NCBI RefSeq assembly: GCF_003234445.2
Contig: NZ_CP126269.1
Coordinates: 620,001 to 684,000, forward strand
Direction: 5' to 3'
DNA from: Curtobacterium sp. MCLR17_036
GTDB taxonomy: Bacteria; Actinomycetota; Actinomycetes; Actinomycetales; Microbacteriaceae
Length of the DNA: 64,000 nucleotides
The notes below the pieces were generated by a model that saw nothing but the letters and a program-made list of their open reading frames with translations, ran no database searches and had not been told where the DNA came from. Positions 1 to 8,538 of this stretch are shown here, piece after piece (positions within the stretch are counted from its first letter, which is position 1; the number at the start of each line of letters is the position of its first letter). Made by a program: the position numbers and the translations under genes.

Positions 1-354
1 GCGGAGGAGCCGGGATTGATGGAGCTCCTCGCCGCGAGTCTCGCGTCGGCCGCCGACCCGACGGCGGACGGCGCCGACTACCACCGGTCCACGTACCGAC
101 GGTTCCGGCAGATGATCCGGGACGGTCTCGCCGCCGACGTCCGCGACGGCCGGGAGCCGGGGACGATGGACCCGGTCCGGGGTGCGCAGCAGCTGCTGGC
201 GCTCCACGACGGTCTCCGCCTGCAGGCACTGCTGACCGCGGACACGGACCTGGTCGACGCCTTCGACCGGGCTGCGACCCGGATGCGCCGCGGGTGGTCC
301 GAGCAGTACGAGCAGCCCTCCTGGTGGGACGTCCCGGTCGCGGGGGACCGCTGA
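1..354 (+). CDS. TetR-family transcriptional regulator, C-terminal part (5' truncated by window edge)
   Basis: The frame is open from the first base, so the N-terminal helix-turn-helix lies outside the window; the in-frame TTG/ATG near base 16 is unlikely to be the true start. What remains (about 117 residues) is helical and alanine/arginine-rich, with a ligand-domain style ending (LLALHDGLRLQALL, then FDRAATRMRRGW), as in the C-terminal domain of TetR repressors. It probably senses a small molecule. The drug exporter at 2048-4540 could be a target, but three unrelated features lie between, so this is only a possibility. Family call is moderate because the DNA-binding domain is not visible. 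Confidence 0.6.
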   Translation, partial: AEEPGLMELLAASLASAADPTADGADYHRSTYRRFRQMIRDGLAADVRDGREPGTMDPVRGAQQLLALHDGLRLQALLTADTDLVDAFDRAATRMRRGWSEQYEQPSWWDVPVAGDR

Positions 355-468
355 CGGACCGAGCCGTGCCGGTGGACCGGACCTGCCGGTCGCCGGCGCC
401 GCGCGGGTGACCGCGGACGACCGCTCGGTTCGTCAGGGCGTCGTCAGTGGGACCGGTCCCGGTGCGCG

Positions 469-756
469 TCAGCGCGTGGTGAGCTCCTGGTAGTCCGGGT
501 GGCGCTCGATCCAGGCGTGGACGTAGCTGCACTGCGGCACGACACGGAGCGAGGACCCGGACCGGACGTCGTCGAGCGCGTGCTGCACGAGGATCGATGC
601 GTGTCCGCCACCGCGGTGCGCCGGGTCGACCTCGGTGTGCACGAAGCGGATCTCGTCGCCGTCGACCTCGTACGCGGCGAAGCCGATCACGTCGCCGTCC
701 TCGACGAGGGAGTACTGCTGCTTGTCGGTGTCGTTCCGGACCTCGGGTGCTGCCAT
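469..756 (-). CDS. Small GNAT-like N-acetyltransferase (YjdJ type)
   Basis: A 95-residue protein starting at an ATG (MAAPEVRND). It matches the short single-domain GNAT subgroup: a beta-strand pair (VIGFAAYEVDGDEIRF), then VHTEVDPAHRGGGHAS, the acetyl-CoA pyrophosphate-binding loop (R/Q-x-x-G-x-G/A type), then a helix and a VPQCSYV strand. Families of this size acetylate unknown substrates in the cytosol. It is convergent with the TetR fragment and divergent from the methyltransferase, so it is a single-gene unit. Function beyond acyl transfer cannot be read from the sequence. Confidence 0.8.
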   Translation of the reverse strand: MAAPEVRNDTDKQQYSLVEDGDVIGFAAYEVDGDEIRFVHTEVDPAHRGGGHASILVQHALDDVRSGSSLRVVPQCSYVHAWIERHPDYQELTTR

Positions 757-954
757 GCCGTGCACGCTACGCCCGGGGGCGGTCGCTCGCTGGGTCCCGG
801 CTGGGTGGCGCGGGGTGCGGCGGGTGCGGCGTCGGCGTGGGCGGCGGGCGCTGCGTGGTCTGGCGGGTGCGGCGGGTGCGGCGTCGTGCGGCGCCGCCCG
901 TGGGGGGCGGCGGGTGCCGCGTCGGCCGTGGCGTCCCGTGCGGGACAATGGACC

Positions 955-1800
955 GTGCACACGGCAGACGATCGCGGCCCCGACCGCGTGGTACACGGCG
1001 ACGCGCTCGACGTCGTCCCCGCGTACGCCGACGGCTCGTTCACGCTCGTCTACCTCGACCCGCCGTTCAACACCGGGCGCTACCAGCGCCGGCACGCCAG
1101 CGCCGCGGTGCCGTCCGCCGACGGGCCGGTGATGGGGTTCCACGGCCGGACCTACGAGCGGGTCCGCGGCGACCTGATGCGGTTCGACGACCGGTTCGAG
1201 GACTACTGGTCGTTCCTCGAGCCCCTGCTCGTCGAGGCGTGGCGACTGCTGGCGGACGACGGCACGCTGTACCTGCACCTCGACTACCGCGAGTCGCACT
1301 ACGCGAAGGTGCTGCTCGACGCGCTGTTCGGTCGGGAGTCGTTCCTCAACGAGATCGTCTGGGCCTACGACTACGGCGCGAAGTCGAAGTCCCGCTGGCC
1401 GACCAAGCACGACACGATCCTGGTGTACGTGAAGGACCCGACACGCTACTGGTTCGACTCGACGACGGTGGACCGGGAGCCGTACATGGCGCCGGGGCTC
1501 GTCACGCCGGAGCAGCGCGAGCGGGGCAAGCTGCCGACCGACGTCTGGTGGCACACCATCGTGTCGCCGACCGGCAAGGAGAAGACCGGCTACCCGACGC
1601 AGAAGCCCGAGGGGGTGCTCCGCCGGATCGTGCAGGCGTCGTCGCGCGAGGGGGACTGGGTGCTCGACTTCTTCGCCGGCAGCGGCACGACGGGGGCGGT
1701 GGCCTCGGCGCTCGGCCGGCGGTACGTGCTCATCGACGACAACCCGGCGGCGATCGAGGTCATGCGGAAACGGTTGCCGGGGGCGTTCTTCGAGGGGTGA
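955..1800 (+). CDS. Site-specific DNA-methyltransferase, beta class (N6-adenine or N4-cytosine)
   Basis: The protein has the catalytic motif IV DPPF near residue 32 (YLDPPFNTG) and the AdoMet-binding motif I near the C-terminus (DFFAGSGTTGAVA). This circular order defines the beta class of amino-methyltransferases, which modify exocyclic amino groups of A or C. Start taken at GTG 955 (VHTADDRGPD), which puts the core at the usual position; GTG 928 is possible. Length is about 281 residues, typical of stand-alone enzymes. No restriction endonuclease gene is adjacent, so it looks like an orphan methyltransferase with an epigenetic or protective role. The target sequence cannot be deduced. Confidence 0.85.
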   Translation: MHTADDRGPDRVVHGDALDVVPAYADGSFTLVYLDPPFNTGRYQRRHASAAVPSADGPVMGFHGRTYERVRGDLMRFDDRFEDYWSFLEPLLVEAWRLLADDGTLYLHLDYRESHYAKVLLDALFGRESFLNEIVWAYDYGAKSKSRWPTKHDTILVYVKDPTRYWFDSTTVDREPYMAPGLVTPEQRERGKLPTDVWWHTIVSPTGKEKTGYPTQKPEGVLRRIVQASSREGDWVLDFFAGSGTTGAVASALGRRYVLIDDNPAAIEVMRKRLPGAFFEG

Positions 1801-1906
1801 GCGCGGGCGGCCGAGCGGGTTCGGGCGCATGCGGGGCGGCGGCGCGGTGCCGCGGTGGCGGTGGCGCGGTGCCGCAGTGCCGCAGTGGCGGTGCATGTGT
1901 GTGCAA

Positions 1907-1950
1907 CCTGCGACGGAGCACGAGTCGATCGACACGTGCTCCGTCGCAGG
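1907..1950. terminator. 44-bp near-perfect palindrome, candidate bidirectional terminator
   Basis: Arms of 16 nt (CCTGCGACGGAGCACG and its exact complement) flank a 12-nt centre that itself contains the palindrome GTCGATCGAC. It lies between the convergent methyltransferase and MFS genes, where a shared terminator is expected. There is no T-run. Confidence 0.55.
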
Positions 1951-1981
1951 ATGCTCACGCACCGGATGCACGCGCATGTGA

Positions 1982-2017
1982 CGACGGACCACGAGCCGAT
2001 CGACGCGTGGTCCGTCG
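1982..2017. terminator. Second copy of the palindrome, candidate terminator
   Basis: Arms of 12 nt (CGACGGACCACG and its exact complement) enclose the 12-nt centre AGCCGATCGACG. It is a diverged copy of the palindrome at 1907-1950: the stem carries a paired change (AGCAC/GTGCT became ACCAC/GTGGT), so pairing has been kept. It lies 31 bp before the end of the MFS gene. Confidence 0.5.
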
Positions 2018-2047
2018 GGACATGCACCCGCAAGGAGTGCAGGGCGC

Positions 2048-4540
2048 CTACTCGGCCGAGTGCCGCCCGTGCGGGTGCGTGTCGTCGGACACCGGAGCCG
2101 ACGGCGAACCCGAAGCCGGAACCGACTCCGCAGCCGGCGCCGGAGCTCCGGCGACGTGCGCGGCGTGGGTCCGGATCGCGCCGGTGGCGGTCGGCGGCTC
2201 GTCCACCGGTGCCGCGGCCGAGTGCGCACCGTGCGTGGTGGCGTCGGGCAGCGGGGCCCGGGTGTCGTCCGGCTCGGAGCGGGTGTCCGACGGCAGGACG
2301 GACACGTCGCCGGCGCCCGCGGAACGGGCCGATCGCGGCTGCGCCACGACGTCCGGCGAGGTCGGCACGGCATCGGCACCTGACGAGGCGACGGCGGCCG
2401 GGACGCCCGAGGCACCAGACCCACCCACGGCGCCGGACCCACCCGAGGCTCCCGACCCGACCGGGGCGGCAACGCCCACGCTCGGCCCGGGGCCGGCGAC
2501 GGTGTCCGCGGTGCGTGCGGCGTCGGCCTGCTCCTGCAGGGCCGAGGTCTTGCGCAGCGGCGGCACCCGGAAGAACCAGGTCAGCACGAACGCGAGCAGG
2601 ATCACGGCAAGCCCGACGTAGTAGACGCGGACGGCCGAGTCGCTGAAGCCGACCAGGAACGGCCGGGTCAGCCGCTCGTCGGCGCCGTTGAGGAACGAGG
2701 TGTTGCTCGTGGTCGCGTTGCTCGACGAACTCGCGCTCGTGTCGCCCCGCTTGAGCTGCTCGATGAGCGACGGGGCGACCCCGTCGACGACGTTCTGGCG
2801 CTGCGACCGGTTCGAGTAGTCCACCTGCACCGAGCCGTCGACGACCTCGGCGTCCGCCTTGGCGGCCACCGCCTCGAGCGCCTTCTGCTCGGCGGCGGGG
2901 GTGGCGTCGTCGACCTGCTGCGCGATGACGGTGTCGGCTGCGGCGGCCGGGAGCGTCCCTGCGTCGACCTGCTGCTGGACGGCGGCGGTGACCTGCTCCG
3001 TGACGGCCTGGTCGGCGGACTGCTTCGCCTGCGCGGCGGCCTTGTCGAGGCCGTCCTGCACGTTGCGCTGCACCGGGTCGACGATCTTCGACCAGATCTG
3101 GTCCATGACGCCCTCGTTCTCCGAGGCGCTGGCGACCGACGGGGTGAGCGCGGCGTTGAGCGCACGCTTCAGGTCGCCCTCGTCCTGCATCGCGGCCGTG
3201 ATGTTCGTGGGCATGAGTGTGAAGAGCACGGAGAGCAGGACGGCGGTGCCCATGGTGCCGCCGATCTGGCGGAAGAACGTCGCGGCGCTGGTGGCGACGC
3301 CGATGTCCCGCGGGGAGACCGAGTTCTGTGCGGCGAGGGTCAGGGTCTGCATGAGCTGGCCGAGGCCGAGCCCGATGAGGAACATGCCCGTCATGAGGAA
3401 CCACAGCGGACGGTCGGCCGTCAGGAAGGTCAAGACCGTGAAGCCGACGGCGGTGAAGGCGGTGCCGGTCACCGGGAACACCTGGTAGCGGCCGGTGCGC
3501 GAGATGATCTGGCCGGAGGCGATCGACGAGATCATCAGGCCGAGGACCATCGGGAGCATCGCGAACCCGGACTCGGTCGGTGTGACGCCCTTCACGATCT
3601 GCAGGTACAGCGGGATCGTCAGCATCGCGCCGAACATGCCGAAGCCGACCAGGACGGACAGGACCGCCGCCATCGAGAACACCCGCGAGCCGAACAGCTT
3701 CATCGGCAGGATCGCGTCGTCGCCCATCGCCCGTTCGACGATGATGAACGCGATGAGCCCGAGCGCACCGATGGCGTAGCAGGCGAACGCACCGGGGGAG
3801 TTCCAGCCCCACTCGCGGCCCTGCTCGGCGATGAGCAGCAGCGGCACGAGGGTGACGATGACGAGCGTCGCGCCCCACCAGTCGATGCGGGGCGTGCCGC
3901 GGTCGCCGAACTTCGGCAGGTGCAGGAACGTCACCACCATGAAGAGGGCGATGATGCCGATCGGCACGTTGATGAGGAAGACCCAGCGCCAGCCGGCGAT
4001 GAAGAGCAGCTGGTCGGCACCGGCGAAGACACCGCCGACGAGCGGGCCGATCACCGACGAGATGCCGAAGACCGCCAGGAAGTACCCCTGGTACTTCGCG
4101 CGCTCGCGCGGGGCGAGCATGTCGCCCATGATCGCCAGCGGCAGGGACATGAGGCCACCGGCACCGAGGCCCTGCAGCGCGCGGAACCCGGCGAGCATGA
4201 GCATCGAGGTCGAGAACGATGCGGCGAACGACCCGATGATGAAGATCGCGATCGCCGTGATGAACAGCGGACGGCGGCCGAAGATGTCGGAGAGCTTGCC
4301 GTAGATCGGCGTGGTCACGGTCGACGCGATGAGGTACCCGGTGGTGACCCAGGCCTGCTGGTCGAGCCCGTGCAGGTCGTCGCCGATGGTGCGGATCGCG
4401 GTGCCGACGATCGTCTGGTCGAGGGCGCCGAGGAACATGCCGGCCATCAGGCCGTAGATCACCAACAGGATCTGTCGGTGGTTCATCACGACGTTGGACG
4501 CCGTGGTGGGGGCCGCGGGTGCGGTCGCCGTCTGGGTCAT
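2048..4540 (-). CDS. MFS transporter, DHA2 family (14-TM drug:H+ antiporter type)
   Basis: The 830-residue protein starts at ATG 4540 (MTQTATAPAAP). The first membrane segment and motif region (GALDQTIVGTAIRTI), motif A (GKLSDIFGRRPLF) and motif C-like helices match EmrB/QacA-type exporters, which expel cationic or amphipathic drugs using the proton gradient. Unusual parts are a long extracytoplasmic insert of about 180 residues, rich in Ala/Gln, before the last helix (VYYVGLAVILLAFVLTWFF), and a disordered Gly/Ser/Ala tail of over 100 residues. Both occur in actinobacterial DHA2 members. It is monocistronic. An imperfect palindrome 41 bp upstream may be its repressor site. Substrate unknown. 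Confidence 0.88.
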   Translation of the reverse strand: MTQTATAPAAPTTASNVVMNHRQILLVIYGLMAGMFLGALDQTIVGTAIRTIGDDLHGLDQQAWVTTGYLIASTVTTPIYGKLSDIFGRRPLFITAIAIFIIGSFAASFSTSMLMLAGFRALQGLGAGGLMSLPLAIMGDMLAPRERAKYQGYFLAVFGISSVIGPLVGGVFAGADQLLFIAGWRWVFLINVPIGIIALFMVVTFLHLPKFGDRGTPRIDWWGATLVIVTLVPLLLIAEQGREWGWNSPGAFACYAIGALGLIAFIIVERAMGDDAILPMKLFGSRVFSMAAVLSVLVGFGMFGAMLTIPLYLQIVKGVTPTESGFAMLPMVLGLMISSIASGQIISRTGRYQVFPVTGTAFTAVGFTVLTFLTADRPLWFLMTGMFLIGLGLGQLMQTLTLAAQNSVSPRDIGVATSAATFFRQIGGTMGTAVLLSVLFTLMPTNITAAMQDEGDLKRALNAALTPSVASASENEGVMDQIWSKIVDPVQRNVQDGLDKAAAQAKQSADQAVTEQVTAAVQQQVDAGTLPAAAADTVIAQQVDDATPAAEQKALEAVAAKADAEVVDGSVQVDYSNRSQRQNVVDGVAPSLIEQLKRGDTSASSSSNATTSNTSFLNGADERLTRPFLVGFSDSAVRVYYVGLAVILLAFVLTWFFRVPPLRKTSALQEQADAARTADTVAGPGPSVGVAAPVGSGASGGSGAVGGSGASGVPAAVASSGADAVPTSPDVVAQPRSARSAGAGDVSVLPSDTRSEPDDTRAPLPDATTHGAHSAAAPVDEPPTATGAIRTHAAHVAGAPAPAAESVPASGSPSAPVSDDTHPHGRHSAE

Positions 4541-4580
4541 GAGCAGGGTCTCCCGGTCCGGTGCGCTGGCGCACACGAAT

Positions 4581-4597
4581 TTTGCGCTGCGTGCAAA
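4581..4597. promoter_or_regulatory. Operator-like imperfect palindrome upstream of the MFS exporter
   Basis: TTTGCGCTGCGTGCAAA is a 17-bp imperfect dyad (TTTGC/GCAAA outer arms) in a locally A/T-richer stretch 41 bp before the exporter start, the usual place for a TetR- or MarR-type operator. No direct evidence for the bound protein. Confidence 0.4.
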
Positions 4598-4799
4598 GTT
4601 ACAGCAGCCGCAAGGTGCTCGCGCCCGTGGGGTCGGCTTCCTGAACGGATCGGCAGGGATCTGCACGGGTGGCGCCGAGGGACGCGCCGGGGGTCACCCG
4701 ATCGGCATCACCGTACGCCGGGTCCGCTCCACCGGTGCGCCGGCTCCCGACGTCGGTTCGCGGCGTCGACGGACGGCCGGGAGGCCCGGGTCGGCCCCG

Positions 4800-6044
4800 T
4801 CAGACCGCTGCGGGTTCGACGACCCGGGTCACGCCACGTGCCGCCAGCTCGGCGGGGTCGGCTGCGGTCCGCCTCGTCACGACCGTGACCGCGTGGCCGG
4901 CGGCACGGAGGCGGTGCCACTGCTCGAACACGGCGCCGCCCGGGGCCAGGTCGGACCGGCGCAGGGGCAGGTCGGCGTGGTCGACGTCGACCACCACGGC
5001 GCTCGTGCGCGGCGTCGGCACGGGTGCGGCACGGCGAGCGTCGGCGACGACCTCGGCGTAGCGGCGGCCGAGCGGCTTCACCCGGTTGTCGACGTCGAGC
5101 AGGCCGAGCGAGTACTCGAGGTCCTTGAAGTCCCCGAGGTCGCGGGAGACGTCGTGCGAGCACCACCACGTCACCGCGTGCAGCCGTTCGGTCGTCAGGG
5201 CGGCCGCCACCGTGCGCTCGAGGAACTCCGGCATCTCGGACTCGGCGAGGTGCCGGTCCGGGGCGCCCACCTCCTGCAGCCAGACCGCCCGGTCGGGGTC
5301 GGTGGCGAAGGCCCTGGCGAGCTCGATCATCCACTCGGCATGGCGGACGGACTCGTCGGACAGCGCCCCGTAGCGGTCGGCGACCCCGTTGAAGATCCAC
5401 GAGTGCACCGTCGTGACGTCGCCGAGGCGGCTGGCGTGCGCGGGGACGAACGGGTGGCCGTCGCGGTACCAGAGGTGGTCGTTCTCGGAGTGGGTGACGA
5501 CGTGCCGCGGGTCCTTGTCACGCGGCGCCCCGAGCAGCGACGTCAGCCAGTGCGTCACCTGGTCGGTGTCCGCGGGCATCGCAGCGGGGTTCGGCGGCTG
5601 GAACTGGTTCAGCTCGTTGCCCAGGGTCAGGCCGGTGAAGTTCGGGCGGTCGCGGACGGCGTCGTACACGGCGGCGACGAGGGCGGCCTGCGCGTCGATC
5701 GCCGGCTGGTCGGTGAACATGTTGCCGTCGTGCCAGTTCACGAGCCAGGCGGGCACGAAGTCGAAGCCGGACATGTGTCCCTGCACGACGTCGACACTGG
5801 CGTCCAGTCCGAACTCGGCGGCGAGGTCGACCACGAGTGCCACGTCGTCCAGCGCCCGGCGGCGGATCAGCGTGCGGTTCGGCTGCAGGGTGGGCCAGAG
5901 CGGGAAGAGCCGGACGTGGTCGAGCCCGAGCGCCGCGATCGCCTCGAGGTCGCGACGGACGACGGTCTCGTCGACGGACTGCCACTGGAACATCCAGTCG
6001 GTGGACGGCACGTAGTTCACGCCGAAGCGGGTGGCGGTGGTCAT
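4800..6044 (-). CDS. Glycoside hydrolase family 5-like (putative beta-mannosidase/mannanase)
   Basis: A 414-residue (beta/alpha)8-type hydrolase from ATG 6044 (MTTATRFGVNYVPS). Two glutamates fit the GH5/clan-A retaining mechanism: E144 in TLGNELNQF (acid/base, canonical N-E pair) and E258 in WLQEVGAP (nucleophile). No signal peptide is visible, so it should act in the cytosol on imported oligosaccharide. It is 13 bp downstream of the lacI-type gene and presumably co-transcribed with it. The partners GH125 and GH3 point to mannose-containing glycans. In bifidobacteria a GH5 beta-mannosidase works beside GH125 on N-glycan cores; assigning this protein to the same subfamily is inference. Confidence 0.8.
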   Translation of the reverse strand: MTTATRFGVNYVPSTDWMFQWQSVDETVVRRDLEAIAALGLDHVRLFPLWPTLQPNRTLIRRRALDDVALVVDLAAEFGLDASVDVVQGHMSGFDFVPAWLVNWHDGNMFTDQPAIDAQAALVAAVYDAVRDRPNFTGLTLGNELNQFQPPNPAAMPADTDQVTHWLTSLLGAPRDKDPRHVVTHSENDHLWYRDGHPFVPAHASRLGDVTTVHSWIFNGVADRYGALSDESVRHAEWMIELARAFATDPDRAVWLQEVGAPDRHLAESEMPEFLERTVAAALTTERLHAVTWWCSHDVSRDLGDFKDLEYSLGLLDVDNRVKPLGRRYAEVVADARRAAPVPTPRTSAVVVDVDHADLPLRRSDLAPGGAVFEQWHRLRAAGHAVTVVTRRTAADPAELAARGVTRVVEPAAV

Positions 6045-6057
6045 CGGTCTCCTTCGG

Positions 6058-7098
6058 TCATGGAGCTGGGGTGGGCGCCGGTCCGGTCGACCCACGGACG
6101 TGCAGGGCGCGACCGCCGACCTCGGCGTCGGCGACCTCGTCGCCGCGCACGAGTCGTTCGACGAGCGCGACGGCGGTGCGGGCCGAGTCCTCGACCGGGG
6201 CGTCGAGCGCCGTGAGCGCGGGGCGGACGATCGTGGAGACCCACGAGTCCTCCCACGCGACGACGGACAGGTCGTCGGGGACCCGGACGCCGAGCTCGGG
6301 GGCGTGGGCGACCACCTCGGCGGCGATCGCCTCGCCGTCGAGGACGATGGCGGTCGCCCCGTAGAGCCGGGCGAGCAGGTCGGCGACGGGGTCCTCGGCG
6401 CCGGCGCGCCAGTCGAGCACGAGGGCCTCGACGCCCCGGCGCCGCGCGGCACGGGTGAACCGGGCGTCACGCGCGCCCGTGTGGGCGAGCGCCGGTCCGT
6501 CGCCCACGCGGGCGATCCGCCGGTGGCCCAGCGTGCCGAGGTGGTCGAGCAGCGACTCGGTCGCGTCGGCGTCACTGACGGTCACCGCGGGCACGGTGCT
6601 GCCGGGGATGGGGGCACCGAGCATCACGGCCGGTGCGGCGAGGTGCTGCAGCAGGGAGATGCGGGGGTCGTCGGTGCGGACGTCGACGAGCAGGAACCCG
6701 TCGACCCGCTGCTCGGTCCACCACTGGCGGTACACGGCGGCTTCGTCGTCGGCCTGCACGAGGGTCACCGACAGCGACCAGCCGATCGCGGCGAGCGGTT
6801 CGGTCAGCCCGGCGATGAGGCGCATCGTGAAGGGGTCGCGCTGGAAGGTGTCGCGGGAGCGGGCGAGCACGAGCCCGAGGCTGTGCCCGGCGTTGCCGGA
6901 GAGCTTGCGGCTCGCCAGGTTCGGCCGCCAGTTGAGGTCGTCGGCGGCCTTCCGGATGCGTGCGGCGGTGGCGGCCGACACGTTCGGTCGTCCGTTGAAC
7001 ACGTGTGAGACCGCCGACGTCGAGACGCCGGCGCGCTTGGCGACCTGCGCGATGGTCACGCGGCGTCGGTCGACGGCGCCGGCGGTGGTGTCGCTCAT
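6058..7098 (-). CDS. LacI-family transcriptional regulator of the glycan locus
   Basis: A 346-residue repressor from ATG 7098 (MSDTTAGAV). The N-terminal LacI helix-turn-helix is clear (TIAQVAKRAGVSTSAVSHVFNG, residues about 14-35), followed by the hinge helix (ASRKLSGNAGHSLG) and a periplasmic-binding-like sugar domain ending in VPDDLSVVAWEDS. It is transcribed divergently from the sugar ABC transporter and leads the GH5 gene. Two matching dyads with central CG lie in the shared promoter region, which supports autoregulation and control of the transporter operon by an oligosaccharide inducer. Confidence 0.9.
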   Translation of the reverse strand: MSDTTAGAVDRRRVTIAQVAKRAGVSTSAVSHVFNGRPNVSAATAARIRKAADDLNWRPNLASRKLSGNAGHSLGLVLARSRDTFQRDPFTMRLIAGLTEPLAAIGWSLSVTLVQADDEAAVYRQWWTEQRVDGFLLVDVRTDDPRISLLQHLAAPAVMLGAPIPGSTVPAVTVSDADATESLLDHLGTLGHRRIARVGDGPALAHTGARDARFTRAARRRGVEALVLDWRAGAEDPVADLLARLYGATAIVLDGEAIAAEVVAHAPELGVRVPDDLSVVAWEDSWVSTIVRPALTALDAPVEDSARTAVALVERLVRGDEVADAEVGGRALHVRGSTGPAPTPAP

Positions 7099-7116
7099 GC
7101 GGTCGAGCGTAGAGGC

Positions 7117-7144
7117 TTGACCACCTCGTGTAAAGCGGTATACG
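7117..7144 (+). promoter_or_regulatory. Promoter of the sugar transporter/hydrolase operon
   Basis: A TTGACC -35 box (7117-7122) and TATACG -10 box (7139-7144) with 16-bp spacing precede the binding-protein gene. The -10 box overlaps operator O1, so repressor binding would block polymerase. Confidence 0.6.
7130..7143. promoter_or_regulatory. LacI-type operator O1
   Basis: GTAAAGCGGTATAC is an imperfect 14-bp dyad with the central C-G step typical of LacI-family operators. It matches O2 in 11 of 14 positions when O2 is read on the opposite strand. Confidence 0.6.
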
Positions 7145-7160
7145 TTGCTCGTCACCTGAA

Positions 7161-7174
7161 GTACACCGCTGTAC
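7161..7174. promoter_or_regulatory. LacI-type operator O2
   Basis: GTACACCGCTGTAC has perfect 5-bp arms and a central C-G step. Its centre lies 31 bp from the centre of O1, about three helical turns, so two repressor dimers would sit on the same face of the DNA. Confidence 0.6.
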
Positions 7175-7220
7175 CGAATCGCATCGGGACCGCTCCACCA
7201 TCCACTGCCAGGGAGGCACC

Positions 7221-8510
7221 GTGACGGACGGCATCAGCAGACGCACCCTCATCGGAGCCGGGTTCGGCGCCGGAATCCTCGCGCCGATCCTGGCGGGGTG
7301 CAGCGCCCTCACGCCGGCGTCGAGCGGCCCGGGGACGCTCAGCGTGCACACCCAGCTCAGCGGCGCGGTCGCCGGCGCGCAGACGTTCACGGACGTCGTC
7401 GCCGCCTACCGCCGCCGCACGGACCGCCGGGTCGCCCTGCTCTCGAACGGGTCCGACCTGCCGATCGTCTTCGAGACGAGTTCCCTGGCCGGCAAGGAAG
7501 CCGACGTCGCGATCGTGAACATGGTCGGACGCACGCTGTCCTGGACGGGCGAGGACGCCACGATCGACGTCTCCCGCTACCTCGACGAGTGGGACCTGCG
7601 CGACAAGATCATCCCCGAGGCGCTCGAGGAGTGGACCGACGACCAGGGGCGGCTCCGGGCGTTCCCGTTCACCCGGACGAACTGGCCGGTGTCGTTCAAC
7701 ACGGCGCTGCTCGAGGAGGCCGGCGTCAGCGAGATCCCGACGACCTCGGACCAGCTCATCGCCGCGGCCGACCGCCTGCGGGCCGCCGGCATCGGCCCGG
7801 TCACCGTCGGCGGGTCGGACTGGAGCGGGCAGAAGCTCCTCATGCAGGTCATCCAGGGCTTCGTCACCCAGGACGAAGCCGCGACGGTCTTCTCCACCGG
7901 CAAGATCTCGGAGAGCCCCGGGGCGGTCCGCGGCGTCGAGCACTTCGTCGCACTCCGCGACGCCGGGGTCTTCGTGGACTCGGTGCAGGGGTTCACCTCG
8001 GACTCCGAACTGACGCAGTTCACCACCCGCAAGGCTGCCATCGTCCCCGCGATGTCCTCCGCCCTCGCGCTGGTGTCGAAGGAACGCGCGAAGGAGGTCA
8101 CGGTCGGCGGCTGGCCGGTGCCGTCGAAGGACGCCGCCATCGCGCATCCGAGCGTCATCAAGAGCTACAACGGCCACGGCATCTGGATCAGCGAGAACGG
8201 CCGGGCGAAGCTCGACCTCATCAAGCCGTTCGTGCAGTACCTGTACTCGTCGGGCGTCACGAGCGAGTTCGTCCTCGACTCCGGCCGCGACATGAGCCGG
8301 ATCACGGACACCGTCAGCCGTGACTTCCCGCTCGTCGCCCAGGCGTCGAAGCTCACCGACGACCAGGTCACCCCGGTGATGCTGCCCGACCTGCTCGTGC
8401 CCGACTCGGCCTACGAACCGATGATCCGCGCGACGAGCCTGGCGTACGGCTCCGGCACCTCGGCCGACCGCATCATCGACCTCTTCGAGCGCGCCTACAC
8501 GGCCGCCTGA
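7221..8510 (+). CDS. ABC transporter sugar-binding lipoprotein
   Basis: A 429-residue extracellular solute-binding protein (family 1 type) starting at GTG 7221, with AGGGAGG six bases upstream. The N-terminus carries a twin-arginine-like SRRTLIGAG stretch and a lipobox LAGC with the lipidated cysteine at residue 27. It therefore sits on the outer face of the membrane and delivers oligosaccharide to the two permeases that follow at 28 and 23 bp spacing. No ATPase is encoded nearby; as in many actinobacterial sugar systems a shared MsiK-type ATPase elsewhere probably powers it. Confidence 0.9.
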   Translation: MTDGISRRTLIGAGFGAGILAPILAGCSALTPASSGPGTLSVHTQLSGAVAGAQTFTDVVAAYRRRTDRRVALLSNGSDLPIVFETSSLAGKEADVAIVNMVGRTLSWTGEDATIDVSRYLDEWDLRDKIIPEALEEWTDDQGRLRAFPFTRTNWPVSFNTALLEEAGVSEIPTTSDQLIAAADRLRAAGIGPVTVGGSDWSGQKLLMQVIQGFVTQDEAATVFSTGKISESPGAVRGVEHFVALRDAGVFVDSVQGFTSDSELTQFTTRKAAIVPAMSSALALVSKERAKEVTVGGWPVPSKDAAIAHPSVIKSYNGHGIWISENGRAKLDLIKPFVQYLYSSGVTSEFVLDSGRDMSRITDTVSRDFPLVAQASKLTDDQVTPVMLPDLLVPDSAYEPMIRATSLAYGSGTSADRIIDLFERAYTAA

Positions 8511-8538
8511 CCACCCGATCCGCGAGAAGGAGCTCCCC

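Noticed and set aside
469..2472. Very long open frames opposite the methyltransferase and MFS genes
   Set aside because: High GC leaves opposite strands open; the proteins are arginine/proline-rich, without domains, and conflict with well-supported genes. Only the 3' end (GNAT gene) is real.
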